Part shown: positions 44,815 to 53,555 of the stretch, in pieces
Position numbering within the stretch: position 1 is the stretch's first letter
How the letters are laid out: every line of letters starts with the position of its first letter
NCBI RefSeq assembly: GCF_013177455.1
Contig: NZ_CP053660.1
Span: 3,100,001 to 3,164,000, forward strand
Direction of reading: 5' to 3'
DNA from: Nocardioides marmotae
Lineage (GTDB): Bacteria; Actinomycetota; Actinomycetes; Propionibacteriales; Nocardioidaceae
Length of the DNA: 64,000 nucleotides
Program-made: the position numbers and the translations under genes
The notes under the pieces: generated by a model
The model's input: the letters and a program-made list of their open reading frames with translations, nothing else
What the model was told of the DNA's origin: nothing
Databases searched by the model: none

Positions 44815-45972
44815 TCACAAGGTCTCGGCGGAGGGTTCATCGAGTGCCTCCAGGACCTTCGGCTTGTGCACCACGGGGAGCACGAAGGTGAGCACGACGG
44901 TGACCGCGGTGAGCAGCCCGACCGACACCCAGACCCACACGCCGGTGTAGAGGCTGGCGCTGACGGTGGCGAAGGCGATCAGGGCGGCCCACAGCCACAT
45001 GATGAGGACGGCGCGGCGCTGGGAGTGCCCGATCTCGAGCAGCCGGTGGTGCAGGTGCTGCTTGTCGGGGGCGAAGGGCGAGCGGCCCGCGCGGGTGCGG
45101 CGCACGACCGCCAGCACCAGGTCGAGCAGGGGCACCACCAGGATCGAGACCGGCAGCAGGATCGGCAGCAGGGTGGGCAGCAGGCTCGCCTGGGTGCCGT
45201 CGCCGCCGCGGGCGATCTCGGTGCCCGAGAACTGCCCGGTCAGCGTCACCGCGCTCGCCGAGAGGACCAGGCCGATGAGCATCGAGCCCGAGTCGCCCAT
45301 GAACAGGCGGGCGGGGTGGAAGTTGTGGATCAGGAAGCCCACGCACACCCCCGCCAGCGCCACGCTGAGCAGCGCCGCGGTCGTCGCACGGGGGGCGTCG
45401 TTGAGCCGGGTGAGCTGGTAGCAGAAGACGAAGAAGGCGATCGCGCCGATGCCGACCACGCCCGCCGCGAGCCCGTCGAGGCCGTCGACGAAGTTCACCG
45501 CGTTGACCGTCGCCACCACCACGAACCCGGTCAGCAGCGCGGCCTGCGAGGCATCCATGGCGAAGACCTCGCCGTTGGTGAGCGGGAAGAAGACGTACTG
45601 GATCCCGAACGCGATGAGGAAGCCGGACGCGAGCACCTGTCCCCCGAGCTTGGTGAGCGCGTCGAGCTCGAAGATGTCATCGAGCACGCCCACGGCGCAG
45701 ATCAGCGCGCCCGCGATGAGCACGATGCCGGCGTCGCGGAAGACGAAGGGCCCGCTGAGGGAGAGGAACGGCAGCTCGCGCGCGACGAGGTACGCCGCCA
45801 CCAGCCCGCCGAGCATCGCCAGCCCGCCGAGGTAGGGGATCGGCTCGTCGTGCACGTCGCGGTCGCGGACGGCGGCGACGGCGCCGGTGCGGATCGCGAT
45901 CTCGCGGGCCACGACGGTGAGGAGGTAGGTGACCGTCGCGGCCACGAGGAAGACGAGGAGGTACTCCCGCAC
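44815..45972 (-). CDS. wecA: Polyprenyl-phosphate N-acetylglucosamine-1-phosphate transferase, WecA/MraY family
   Basis: The enzyme transfers GlcNAc-1-phosphate from UDP-GlcNAc to undecaprenyl or decaprenyl phosphate at the membrane, starting cell-wall linker or glycan synthesis. The 385-residue protein has about eleven membrane segments, the conserved cytoplasmic motifs DEPIPYLGG, AVGVLDDIFELD, NAVNFVDGLDGLAAG and FMGDSGSMLIG, and the His-rich motif PFAPDKQHLHHRLLE. The GTG start shares one base with the sua5 stop (TAGTG). A homologue sits at the same place before the atp operon in M. tuberculosis, where it starts arabinogalactan synthesis; the acceptor here is unknown. Confidence 0.93.
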   Translation of the reverse strand: MREYLLVFLVAATVTYLLTVVAREIAIRTGAVAAVRDRDVHDEPIPYLGGLAMLGGLVAAYLVARELPFLSLSGPFVFRDAGIVLIAGALICAVGVLDDIFELDALTKLGGQVLASGFLIAFGIQYVFFPLTNGEVFAMDASQAALLTGFVVVATVNAVNFVDGLDGLAAGVVGIGAIAFFVFCYQLTRLNDAPRATTAALLSVALAGVCVGFLIHNFHPARLFMGDSGSMLIGLVLSASAVTLTGQFSGTEIARGGDGTQASLLPTLLPILLPVSILVVPLLDLVLAVVRRTRAGRSPFAPDKQHLHHRLLEIGHSQRRAVLIMWLWAALIAFATVSASLYTGVWVWVSVGLLTAVTVVLTFVLPVVHKPKVLEALDEPSAETL

Positions 45973-46643
45973 TAGGCGCTCGCCTGGCCCTCGTCGGTCA
46001 GGGTCGCGCCGAGCGGCTCGAGCACCTCGTTGAGCGCCTCGAGCGAGAGCGCCCCGCGGCGCAGGATCCGGCCCTGGTCGCCGGTGCAGTCCACGATCGT
46101 GGAGGCCTCGCCACCGGGCGACTCCCCCGCGTCGACCACGACGGCGACCTCCTCGCCGAGCATCTCCTCGGCCTGCTCGGCGTCGGTGGCGGCGGGCATC
46201 CCCGAGAGGTTGGCCGAGGAGACGGCCAGCGGGCCGGTGCGCTCGAGCACCTCGAGGGCGACCGGGTGGTCGGGCATCCGCACCGCGACCGTGCCGCGGG
46301 TGTCCCCGAGGTCCCACTGCAGGGAGGTCTGCTGGTGGCACACCAGCGTGAGGGGCCCCGGCCAGAACCGCTCGACGAGCGCCCGGGCGTAGCCCGGCAC
46401 GCGCACCGCGAGGGCGTCCAGCGTGGTCGGGGAGCTGATGAGGACCGGGGGCGGCATGTCGCGCCCGCGGCCCTTGGCGTCGAGCAGGTCGCGGACGGCG
46501 TCGGGGTCGAAGGCGTCCGCGGCGATGCCGTAGACGGTGTCGGTCGGCAGCACGACGAGCTCGCCGCGCTGGACCGCCAGGGTCGCCGCCTCCACGGCCG
46601 CCTCGCGGGCCTCCTCGGTGTCGGTCGGGTAGCGCTCGCTCAC
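45972..46643 (-). CDS. L-threonylcarbamoyladenylate synthase (Sua5/TsaC family)
   Basis: The enzyme makes threonylcarbamoyl-AMP from threonine, bicarbonate and ATP, the first step of t6A37 modification of ANN-decoding tRNAs. The 223-residue product is a YrdC-type domain with LVVLPTDTVYGIAADAF, KGRGRDMPPPVLIS, FWPGPLTLV, TVAVRMPDHPVALEVL and PLAVSSANLSG. It lacks the C-terminal Sua5 domain of longer homologues. The GTG start is four bases after prmC, and the stop overlaps wecA by one base. Confidence 0.93.
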   Translation of the reverse strand: MSERYPTDTEEAREAAVEAATLAVQRGELVVLPTDTVYGIAADAFDPDAVRDLLDAKGRGRDMPPPVLISSPTTLDALAVRVPGYARALVERFWPGPLTLVCHQQTSLQWDLGDTRGTVAVRMPDHPVALEVLERTGPLAVSSANLSGMPAATDAEQAEEMLGEEVAVVVDAGESPGGEASTIVDCTGDQGRILRRGALSLEALNEVLEPLGATLTDEGQASA

Positions 46644-46647
46644 CTGG

Positions 46648-47511
46648 TCATCGTGCCAGTCGCGCCGTCACGAAGCGCGCCCGACCTGCCAGGTCGGGGT
46701 GGTCGCGGACCTCGGTCCACCGTCCGGTGGCGGTGAAGACCGCCGGCGCGGAGGTGCCCTGCACGTCGGCGTGCTCGGCCCCGACCTCTCCCCCGGGCCG
46801 CAGCAGCAGCGCCGCGCGGCGCTCGAGCACCCGCATCGCCTCCAGCCCGTCGTCACCGGAGAACAGCGCGAGGTGCGGGTCGTGGTCGCGGGCCTCGGGC
46901 GCCACCGACTCCCACGCCTCGAGCGGGATGTACGGCGGGTTGCACACGACCACGTCGACCGCGCCGGCCAGGTCGTCGAACGCCGTGGCCAGGTCGCCCT
47001 GGCGCAGGTCGACCCCCGTGCCGGCCAGGTTCCGCTCCGCCCACCGGTGGGCGGCCTCGTCGAGCTCGACGGCGTGGACCTGCGCCTGCGGGACCTCGTC
47101 GGCCAGCGCCTTGGCGATCGCGCCGGAGCCGGTGCACAGGTCGACCACCACCGGCGTCCGGCCCGCCTCGGCCACCGCGGTCGCCCGCTCGATCGCCCAG
47201 CCGGCCAGCAGCTCGGTCTCGGGCCGCGGCACGAACACCCCGGGCCCGACCGCCAGCTCGACGTGGCGGAACCACGCCGACCCGGTCAGGTGCTGGAGCG
47301 GCTCGCGCGCCGCGCGGCGCGCGACCAGCGCGGCGTACTCCTCCACCGCGGCGGGGGCGACCTCGTCGAGGAGGACCAGCCGCCCGCGGGTCGTGCCGAG
47401 CACGTGGGCGAGCAGCTCGGCGGCGTCGTGCTCGGGGCTGGCCACGCCGGCCTCGCGCAGCCGCGCGGTCGCCTCGGCGAGCAGCGCGCGGCGCGGGGTC
47501 GGCGCGCTCAC
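46648..47511 (-). CDS. prmC: Peptide chain release factor N5-glutamine methyltransferase
   Basis: PrmC (HemK) methylates the glutamine of the GGQ motif in release factors using S-adenosylmethionine. The 287-residue product has the N-terminal helical substrate-recognition domain ([30 protein letters not shown] region) and the Rossmann methyltransferase domain with [12 protein letters not shown] and the catalytic NPPY (191-194, [13 protein letters not shown]). The GTG overlaps the prfA stop as GTGA, pairing the enzyme with its substrate gene in a conserved arrangement. Confidence 0.95.
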   Translation of the reverse strand: MSAPTPRRALLAEATARLREAGVASPEHDAAELLAHVLGTTRGRLVLLDEVAPAAVEEYAALVARRAAREPLQHLTGSAWFRHVELAVGPGVFVPRPETELLAGWAIERATAVAEAGRTPVVVDLCTGSGAIAKALADEVPQAQVHAVELDEAAHRWAERNLAGTGVDLRQGDLATAFDDLAGAVDVVVCNPPYIPLEAWESVAPEARDHDPHLALFSGDDGLEAMRVLERRAALLLRPGGEVGAEHADVQGTSAPAVFTATGRWTEVRDHPDLAGRARFVTARLAR

Positions 47512-48581
47512 TGCTCGAGCGCCTCGAGCCGCGCGGCGAGGTCCGCGTCGAGGCAGGAGGACAGCACCGGCTGGAGGTCGCCGTCGAGGACCTGGTCGAG
47601 GTTGTAGGCCTTGTAGCCGGTGCGGTGGTCGGAGATCCGGTTCTCCGCGTAGTTGTAGGTGCGGATCCGCTCGGAGCGGTCCACGGTGCGGACCTGGCTG
47701 CGCCGGGCGTCGCTCGCCTCGGCGTCGGCGGCCTCCTGCGCGGCGGCGAGCAGCCGGGCGCGGAGGATCCGCATGGCCTGCTCCTTGTTCTGCAGCTGGC
47801 TCTTCTCGTTCTGGCAGGACACCACGATGCCGGAGGGCACGTGGGTGATCCGGACGGCGGAGTCGGTGGTGTTCACGCTCTGCCCGCCCGGCCCGCTGGA
47901 GCGGAAGACGTCGATGCGCAGGTCGTTCTCGTCGATGGTGACGTCGACCTGCTCGGCCTCGGGCAGCACCAGGACCCCGGCGGCGCTGGTGTGCACCCGG
48001 CCCTGCGACTCGGTGACCGGGACCCGCTGGACGCGGTGGACGCCGCCCTCGAACTTCAACATGCCGTACGGCGCCTCGCCAGGCTCGGGGGTCCCCTTGG
48101 CCTTGACCGCCACCGTCACCGACTTGTAGCCGCCGAGGTCGGACTCGGTGGCGTCGAGCAGCTCGACCTTCCAGCCGCGCCCCTCGGCGTAGCGGGTGTA
48201 CATGCGCAGCAGGTCGCCGGCGAACAGCGCCGACTCCTCGCCGCCCTCCCCCGACTTCACCTCGAGGATCGCGTCCTTGTCGTCGGCCGGGTCGCGGGGC
48301 ACGAGGAGCCGCCGCAGCCGCTCCTCGGCCTCGGCCAGCCGCGGCGCGATCGCCTCGGCCTCCTCGGCGAAGGAGGGGTCCTCGGCGGCCAGCTCGCGGG
48401 CGGCCCCGAGGTCGTCACCGAGCCGCTGCCAGTCGCGCCAGGCGCCGATGACCGCCGAGAGCTGGGCGTAGCGCTGGTTGAGCCGCTTGGCCAGCCGGGC
48501 GTCGGCGTGGGTCTCGGGCGCGGCGAGCTGCTGCTCGAGCCCTTCGTGCTCGGCGAGCATGCCCTCGACGGCCTCGAACAC
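47508..48581 (-). CDS. prfA: Peptide chain release factor 1
   Basis: RF1 terminates translation at UAA and UAG. The 357-residue product has the codon-recognition tripeptide PVT at residues 188 to 190 ([15 protein letters not shown]), in place of the more common PAT, and the peptidyl-hydrolysis GGQ at 232 to 234 ([10 protein letters not shown]). The start is GTG at 48581 with AGGAGG seven bases upstream; the frame's extension to 48668 has no such site. It is followed by prmC with a GTGA overlap. Confidence 0.96.
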   Translation of the reverse strand: MFEAVEGMLAEHEGLEQQLAAPETHADARLAKRLNQRYAQLSAVIGAWRDWQRLGDDLGAARELAAEDPSFAEEAEAIAPRLAEAEERLRRLLVPRDPADDKDAILEVKSGEGGEESALFAGDLLRMYTRYAEGRGWKVELLDATESDLGGYKSVTVAVKAKGTPEPGEAPYGMLKFEGGVHRVQRVPVTESQGRVHTSAAGVLVLPEAEQVDVTIDENDLRIDVFRSSGPGGQSVNTTDSAVRITHVPSGIVVSCQNEKSQLQNKEQAMRILRARLLAAAQEAADAEASDARRSQVRTVDRSERIRTYNYAENRISDHRTGYKAYNLDQVLDGDLQPVLSSCLDADLAARLEALEQ

Positions 48582-48648
48582 CGGTGAGCCTCCTGGGGAG
48601 CTGACGTACGACGGAAAGGGTCCGGCCCCGGCGGGCCCGGACATGCGA

Positions 48649-48689
48649 CGAGCGCCGGCCCCCACCATGACGGCAGGGACCGGCGCTCG
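48649..48689 (-). terminator. Hairpin after rpmE
   Basis: A 10-bp perfect stem CGAGCGCCGG (48649-48658) with CCGGCGCTCG (48680-48689) begins eight bases after the rpmE stop in the direction of transcription. There is no T-tract. It may reduce readthrough into prfA or act as a processing stem. Confidence 0.55.
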
Positions 48690-48696
48690 GAGGCAG

Positions 48697-48912
48697 CTAC
48701 TTCTTGGCTGCCTTGGCGTAGCGGGCCTCGAAGCGGGCGACGCGGCCGCCGGTGTCGAGGATCTTCTGCTTGCCGGTGTAGAACGGGTGGCACTGCGAGC
48801 AGACGTCGGAGCGGATCTGGCCGGACGTCACGGTGCTGCGGGTCGTGAACTCGGCGCCGCAGGTGCAGGTCACCTTGGTCTCGACGTACTCGGGGTGGAT
48901 GTCCTTCTTCAT
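48697..48912 (-). CDS. rpmE: 50S ribosomal protein L31 (zinc-binding form)
   Basis: The 71-residue product starts [13 protein letters not shown] and has the C-plus zinc motif: CTCGAEF near residues 16 to 18 and [13 protein letters not shown] near 38 to 41, so it is the zinc-containing paralogue of L31. The ATG at 48912 follows GGACACC weakly. In the conserved actinobacterial order rpmE follows rho directly; here a two-component pair separates them. Confidence 0.96.
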   Translation of the reverse strand: MKKDIHPEYVETKVTCTCGAEFTTRSTVTSGQIRSDVCSQCHPFYTGKQKILDTGGRVARFEARYAKAAKK

Positions 48913-49041
48913 GGTGTCCTCTCAGTCGCCGGGTCGTCCGCCGCGCCCTGCGGCAGGTACGTGAACCGGAACCAGCACGAGATTGTGCCACCGGTCAGAA
49001 CGCCGGCCCAATCGCGGTTGTTCCCCGGGCGCGGGCTCCGC

Positions 49042-50643
49042 TCAGACCTCCTGCGGGGTCGGCTCCTGGGTCGTCGATGACTCCGGCGCCGGGGTCGCCG
49101 GGGGCACCGGGTCGCCGAGGAGGGGCAGGGAGAGGGTCACCGTCGTGCCGACGCCCTCCTCGGAGTCGATGAGGACCTGCCCGGAGTGCTTGTCGATGAT
49201 CGTCTGGACGATCCGCACGCCCAGGCCGGTGCCGGCGATCTCGTCGCGGACGGCGTTCGTCGCGCGGAAGAAGCGGGTCCCGAGGCGGTCGAGCTCGCCG
49301 GCGGGGATGCCGATGCCGTGGTCGCGGACCGCGACGCGCACCTGCCCCGTCGCCTCGGTGATCTCGACCTCGACCGGCGCGCCGTCGCGGCTGAACTTCA
49401 CCGCGTTGCTGAGCACGTTGAGCAGGGCGCGGTTGAGCATGGCGCGATCGCCGAGCACCGGCAGCGGCCGACCCGGCGCCGTCACGGTCACCGCGATCCC
49501 CCGGCGGGCGGCGGCGATCCGTACGTCGGTCGCGGCGTCGCGCACGACCTGGTCGAGGTCGACCTGCTCGAGGTCGGTGCCGCGGTTCTCGGCCTTGGAG
49601 AGCATGAGCAGGTCGTCGATCAGCGCGCGGAGCCGACCGACGTTGCGGCGCGTGGCGACCAGCATCCGCTCGTGGCGCGGGGCCATGTCGCCCTCGAACT
49701 CCTCGGCGACCAGCTCGAGGTAGCCGCTGATCGTGGTGAGCGGGGTGCGCAGCTCGTGGGAGACGTTCGAGACGAAGTCGTCGCGCGCGGTGTCGAGGGC
49801 GCGCAGCTCGGCCTGGATGCGGGACTCGACGGCCCGCGCGCGGGACTGCTGCTCGATGAGCTCGTTGAGCGCGACCGCGACCGCCCGCACCTCCCGGGGC
49901 CCGGCGACCTCGGCGCGGACGTCGGACTCGGAGCGGGCGAGCCGCTGGACGGTCGCCTCGATCGCGCGCAGCGGCGCGGAGAGCTCGCGGTCCAGCCGGC
50001 GGCGGGACCGGCCGAGCAGGAACCACCCGATGAGCGCCAGCACGACGACGGCCACGATGGTCGACCGGAAGCGCCACTCCGCGTCCGAGCTCGCCTCGCG
50101 CTGCCGGCGGTCGAACTCCTCGTGGGTGGCCTGGTGGGCCTCCTGGACCTCGTCGAAGAGCCGCTGGCCCCGCTGGTAGCGCTGCCGGTCGAACGTCCCC
50201 GGGCCGGCGGGCGCCGCGACCCGCGGGTCGGCGTACCGCGTCACCCAGGCGTCCAGGGCTTCCTGCTGCCGGGTGACCAGCAGCTCGAGGTCGGCGTCGT
50301 CGCGCGCGAACTCGCGCACCCGCTGCGCGTGGCCGGGGAGCCGGCGGAGCGCCTGCTCGTAGTCGTCGAGCGCTTCCCGGTCCCCGCTGCGGGCATAGGC
50401 CCCGACCGCGGCGTTCATGTCGGTGAGGTCCTGGAGCACGTCCTCGTTCGCGGTCGCGGCGGGCAGCAGCTCGCTGGTGAGGTGGTCCAGGGCGCGCGTC
50501 GAGGCGAGCACCCCGGCGACGCAGATCGCCGCCGTCAGGGCGACGAGGAGCCCGACCCGCAGCAGGACCGGCGCGAGCAGCCGCGCCGCCGGGCGCCCGC
50601 CGACGCTCGTGGGGTCCGGTCGCCCGGGCTGCGAGGTCGTCAT
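49042..50643 (-). CDS. Membrane-bound sensor histidine kinase inserted between rho and rpmE
   Basis: The 533-residue product has a first membrane helix (about 25 to 47), an extracytoplasmic helical sensor of about 145 residues resembling CHASE3-type four-helix domains, a second helix (about 194 to 211, STIVAVVVLALIGWFLLG), HAMP, a HisKA domain with His296 (NVSHELRTPLTTISGY) and an HATPase domain with NVLSNAVKFS, DHGIGIP and GTGLGVRIV. It follows the response regulator gene by 37 bases, so they form a two-component system. The signal is unknown. The ATG at 50643 lies in a 17-bp tandem duplication and follows a tiny 6-codon frame that ends in ATGA overlap. Confidence 0.92.
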   Translation of the reverse strand: MTTSQPGRPDPTSVGGRPAARLLAPVLLRVGLLVALTAAICVAGVLASTRALDHLTSELLPAATANEDVLQDLTDMNAAVGAYARSGDREALDDYEQALRRLPGHAQRVREFARDDADLELLVTRQQEALDAWVTRYADPRVAAPAGPGTFDRQRYQRGQRLFDEVQEAHQATHEEFDRRQREASSDAEWRFRSTIVAVVVLALIGWFLLGRSRRRLDRELSAPLRAIEATVQRLARSESDVRAEVAGPREVRAVAVALNELIEQQSRARAVESRIQAELRALDTARDDFVSNVSHELRTPLTTISGYLELVAEEFEGDMAPRHERMLVATRRNVGRLRALIDDLLMLSKAENRGTDLEQVDLDQVVRDAATDVRIAAARRGIAVTVTAPGRPLPVLGDRAMLNRALLNVLSNAVKFSRDGAPVEVEITEATGQVRVAVRDHGIGIPAGELDRLGTRFFRATNAVRDEIAGTGLGVRIVQTIIDKHSGQVLIDSEEGVGTTVTLSLPLLGDPVPPATPAPESSTTQEPTPQEV

Positions 50644-50672
50644 GCGCTGTGGCGGGTCATGCGCTGTGGCGG
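50639..50672 (-). repeat. 17-bp tandem duplication covering the kinase start codon
   Basis: GTCATGCGCTGTGGCGG occurs twice in a row at 50639-50655 and 50656-50672 (plus-strand reading). On the coding strand each copy holds an ATG. The upstream one opens a frame of six codons (MTRHSA) whose TGA overlaps the kinase ATG as ATGA, so it could be a leader cistron. Confidence 0.65.
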
Positions 50673-50680
50673 GGCGGGGC

Positions 50681-51052
50681 TCAGACCGCGCGCGCCAGGA
50701 GGGCCTCGACCCGCGAGGCGAGCTCACGCGGGCTGAACGGCTTGGTGATGTAGTCGTCGGCGCCGGAGTCGAAGCCGGTCTCCACGTCGGACTCCTGGGC
50801 GCGGGCGGTCAGCAGGATCACCGGCAGGTCGGCCAACGCCGGGTCGGCGCGGATCACGCGGATGGCGTCGAGCCCGGAGAAGCCCGGCATCATCACGTCG
50901 AGCACGGCGAGGTCGGGCCGCTGGGCCTGGCACGCCGCGACGGCTGCGGCACCGTCGGCGACCGCGACGATGTCGTGCCCGAGGGTCGAGAGCTTGAACT
51001 CGACCAGCTCCCGGATGTCGACGTCGTCGTCAGCGACCAGGATGCGTGCCAC
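50681..51052 (-). CDS. Single-domain response regulator (receiver only)
   Basis: The 123-residue product is a CheY-like receiver with the acidic pocket VADDD (Asp8-10), phosphoacceptor Asp52 (LAVLDVMMPG), the Thr of LLTARAQ and Lys of DYITKPFSP. It has no DNA-binding output domain, so it probably acts by protein contact or feeds a phosphorelay. The GTG at 51052 follows GGGAGGG; an ATG at 51073 in frame would add seven residues. It is the probable partner of the histidine kinase 37 bases downstream and lies 147 bases downstream of rho. Confidence 0.9.
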   Translation of the reverse strand: MARILVADDDVDIRELVEFKLSTLGHDIVAVADGAAAVAACQAQRPDLAVLDVMMPGFSGLDAIRVIRADPALADLPVILLTARAQESDVETGFDSGADDYITKPFSPRELASRVEALLARAV

Positions 51053-51199
51053 AGTTCCCTCCCCGGGAGTCATCTGCTGGTGCCGGACGGCGTCTGCCCC
51101 ACCCGCGCTGGGTCAGCCTACGGGTCCCGGGCCCCGTCCGACGGTGGATGCCCAGATCGAGGGGCGACCGCCGGGCGGGGCGCGGGATCACGTGTCCGC

Positions 51200-53263
51200 T
51201 CAGCCCTCGGCGCTCGCAGCAGGCGTGGTCCGCTGCACCTGCATGAGGAACTCGATGTTGGTCTTCGAGGACCGCAACCGCTCCAGGAGCAGCTCCAGCG
51301 CCTCCGGGCTCTCGACGTTCGACATCACCCGGCGCAGCTTCGCGATGATCGCGAGCTCCTCGGAGGAGAGCAGCAGGTCCTCGCGCCGCGTGCCGGACGC
51401 GAGGACGTCGATGGCCGGGAAGAGCCGCTGGTCGGCGAGGTCGCGCCGCAGGCGGAGCTCCATGTTCCCGGTGCCGGTGAACTCCTCGAAGATGACCTCG
51501 TCGGTCTTCGAGCCGCTCTCGACCAGCGCCGTGGCGAGGATGGTCAGCGAGCCGCCGTTCTCGATGTTGCGCGCCGCGCCGAAGAAACGCTTGGGCGGGT
51601 GGAGCGCGGCCGAGTCGACGCCTCCGGAGAGGATCCGGCCGCTCGCGGGGGCGGAGAGGTTGTAGGCGCGGCCCAGGCGGGTGAGGCCGTCGAGCAGCAC
51701 CACCACGTCGTGACCGAGCTCGACCAGGCGCTTGGCGCGCTCGATCGCCAGCTCCGCGACCATCGTGTGGTCGGCCGGCGGCCGGTCGAAGGTCGAGGCG
51801 ATGACCTCGCCCTTGACCGAGCGCTCGAAGTCGGTGACCTCCTCGGGCCGCTCGTCGACCAGCACGACCATCAGGTGGCACTCGGGGTTGTTGGTGGTGA
51901 TCGAGCTCGCGATCGACTGGAGCGCCATCGTCTTGCCGGCCTTCGAGGGCGAGACGACCAGGCCGCGCTGGCCCTTGCCGATCGGCGCGACGAGGTCGAT
52001 GACCCGGCCGGTCATGTTCCCCGAGCCGGTCTCCATGCGCAGCCGCTCGGTCGGGTGGACCGGGGTGAGCTTGGCGAACTCGACGCGGTTCTTCCCGACC
52101 TCGGGGTCGGCGCCGTTGACGCTGTCGACCCGCACCATCGGGTTGAACTTCTCGCGGCGCTCCCCCTCGCGGGGCTGGCGCACCTGGCCGACGATCGCGT
52201 CGCCGCGCCGCAGGCCGAACTTCCGCACCATCGACAGCGACAGGTAGACGTCGTCGGGGCCGGGCAGGTAGCCGCTGGTCCGCACGAACGCGTAGTTGTC
52301 GAGGACGTCGAGGATGCCCGCCGCCGGCACGAGGACGTCGTCCTCGAGGATCGTGGTGTCGGGCTCGTTGCGCTGGCCGCGGGGGCGGTCGCGGTCCCGG
52401 CCGCGGCGACGGCGGCTGCGGCCGGAGCCGTCGAGGTCGTCGTCGTGCTGGTCGCGGTCCCGGTTCTGGTCGCGGTCGCGGTCCCGCTCGCGCTCGCGCT
52501 CGCGGTTCTGCTCCCGCTCGCGCTCGCGGTTCTGCTCCCGCTCGCGGTTCTGCTCGCGGTCACGCTCGCGGTTCTGCTCACGGTCACGCTCGCGGTTCTG
52601 CTCCCGCTCGCGGTCGCGGTCGCGGTCGCGGTTCTGCTTCTGGCCGTCCTGCTGCTTGTCCTGCTGCTGCTTCTGGCCGTCCTGCTTGGAGCCGTCCTGC
52701 TTGTCCTGCTGGCCGTCCTGGCGGTTGCGGCCCTGGCGCTGCTGGCGGTCCTGCTGGCGGTCCTGGTTGCGCTCCCGACGGCGCTCGCCGTCCTGGGCAG
52801 CGGTCCGCTCGGACTGCTCGGACTGCGCGGCCGGCTCGGCCTGCGCGACCGGCAGCTCGGGCTGCGCCTCGGCGGCGACCTGTGCCGGCCGGTCCTGCCG
52901 CTCCGGCTGCTGGGCGGGCTGCTGGGCGGGCTGCTCGGCGGGCTGCTCGGCGGCCGCCTCGGGCGCGCCCTGGGCCCGCTTCGCGGCGCGGCGACGCGTC
53001 GTACGCTCCACCGGCGCGTCGTCCGCGACCGGCGGCGCCACCTGCGTGGTCTCCGGCTCGGCGGCCCGCGCCGGGGCAGGGCGCCCACCGGTCTGGGCGG
53101 CCTTGATCGCCTCGACGAGCTGGGCCTTCTTCATCGTGCCCGCATCGGCGATGCCCATCCCGCCCGCCATGGAGCGGAGGTCGGCGATGAGCATCGTGCT
53201 GAGCCCACCGCCACGCTTGCGTGCCGGTCCGCCCGAGGCGGAGGGTTCGATCGTCTCAGTCAC
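51200..53263 (-). CDS. rho: Transcription termination factor Rho with a long repetitive N-terminal insertion
   Basis: Rho is the hexameric RNA helicase that ends untranslated transcripts. The 687-residue protein starts with a Rho-N/SAP-like segment (LSTMLIADLRSMAGGMGI, about 20 to 55), followed by roughly 230 residues of disordered insertion, first Pro/Ala/Gln/Glu-rich and then an almost pure Arg/Asp/Glu/Asn/Gln stretch. The core follows: RNA-binding cold-shock domain (GILDVLDNYAFVRTSGYLPG), P-loop VVSPSKAGKT and Walker B VVVLLDGLTRLGRAYN, Q-loop and R-loop. Such insertions are known in high-GC actinobacteria and add RNA-binding and condensate-forming capacity. The E. coli protein has 419 residues. 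Confidence 0.95.
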   Translation of the reverse strand: MTETIEPSASGGPARKRGGGLSTMLIADLRSMAGGMGIADAGTMKKAQLVEAIKAAQTGGRPAPARAAEPETTQVAPPVADDAPVERTTRRRAAKRAQGAPEAAAEQPAEQPAQQPAQQPERQDRPAQVAAEAQPELPVAQAEPAAQSEQSERTAAQDGERRRERNQDRQQDRQQRQGRNRQDGQQDKQDGSKQDGQKQQQDKQQDGQKQNRDRDRDREREQNRERDREQNRERDREQNREREQNREREREQNRERERERDRDRDQNRDRDQHDDDLDGSGRSRRRRGRDRDRPRGQRNEPDTTILEDDVLVPAAGILDVLDNYAFVRTSGYLPGPDDVYLSLSMVRKFGLRRGDAIVGQVRQPREGERREKFNPMVRVDSVNGADPEVGKNRVEFAKLTPVHPTERLRMETGSGNMTGRVIDLVAPIGKGQRGLVVSPSKAGKTMALQSIASSITTNNPECHLMVVLVDERPEEVTDFERSVKGEVIASTFDRPPADHTMVAELAIERAKRLVELGHDVVVLLDGLTRLGRAYNLSAPASGRILSGGVDSAALHPPKRFFGAARNIENGGSLTILATALVESGSKTDEVIFEEFTGTGNMELRLRRDLADQRLFPAIDVLASGTRREDLLLSSEELAIIAKLRRVMSNVESPEALELLLERLRSSKTNIEFLMQVQRTTPAASAEG
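52450..52640 (-). repeat. Degenerate 6- to 24-bp repeats encoding the Rho charged insertion
   Basis: The DNA here is built from reiterated words such as CGGTTCTGCTC and CGCTCGCGG (plus-strand reading), translating on the minus strand to RE/RD dipeptides punctuated by QNR. Such runs are prone to slippage, so copy number probably varies between strains. Confidence 0.75.
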
Positions 53264-53495
53264 GTGAGGGGGTCCTTCCCACGTCGTCAGTGCCGGGGCC
53301 GCTCACCGCGGACCTTCCGGCTGCTCGTCAAGGCTCCCGGCTCACGCCCCGTTCGCCGGCAGGCGAGGCGGAGGCGGTGCACGGAGGATCTCCGTGACGA
53401 ACGAGAGGGAGTGGTGCACCCTGCGGCTCCGGCGTCGGCCGGGAGTCACATCGCGGTGCCACGCCTGGTGTACGGCGCGTCGTCAATGTATCACC

Positions 53496-53512
53496 GGCGG
53501 GAACGGCCCGCC
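53496..53512 (-). terminator. Weak hairpin between thrB and rho
   Basis: GGCGGG (53496-53501) and CCCGCC (53507-53512) form a 6-bp stem with a 5-base loop about 45 bases after the thrB stop. A possible rho -10 (TACATT, plus-strand complement at 53485-53490) follows at once. The 292-base thrB-rho gap otherwise shows nothing I can support. Confidence 0.3.
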
Positions 53513-53555
53513 GCCGCTCGGCCCGGATCGGCGCGGCGGGCGCGTCGGTGAGCCG

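Noticed and set aside
50417..53551. A 1044-codon plus-strand open frame with long leucine-valine runs opposite rho.
   Set aside because: It is the antisense shadow of rho and of the two-component genes. The hydrophobic runs are the complement of the Arg/Glu repeat, and the frame crosses several real genes without a ribosome site.
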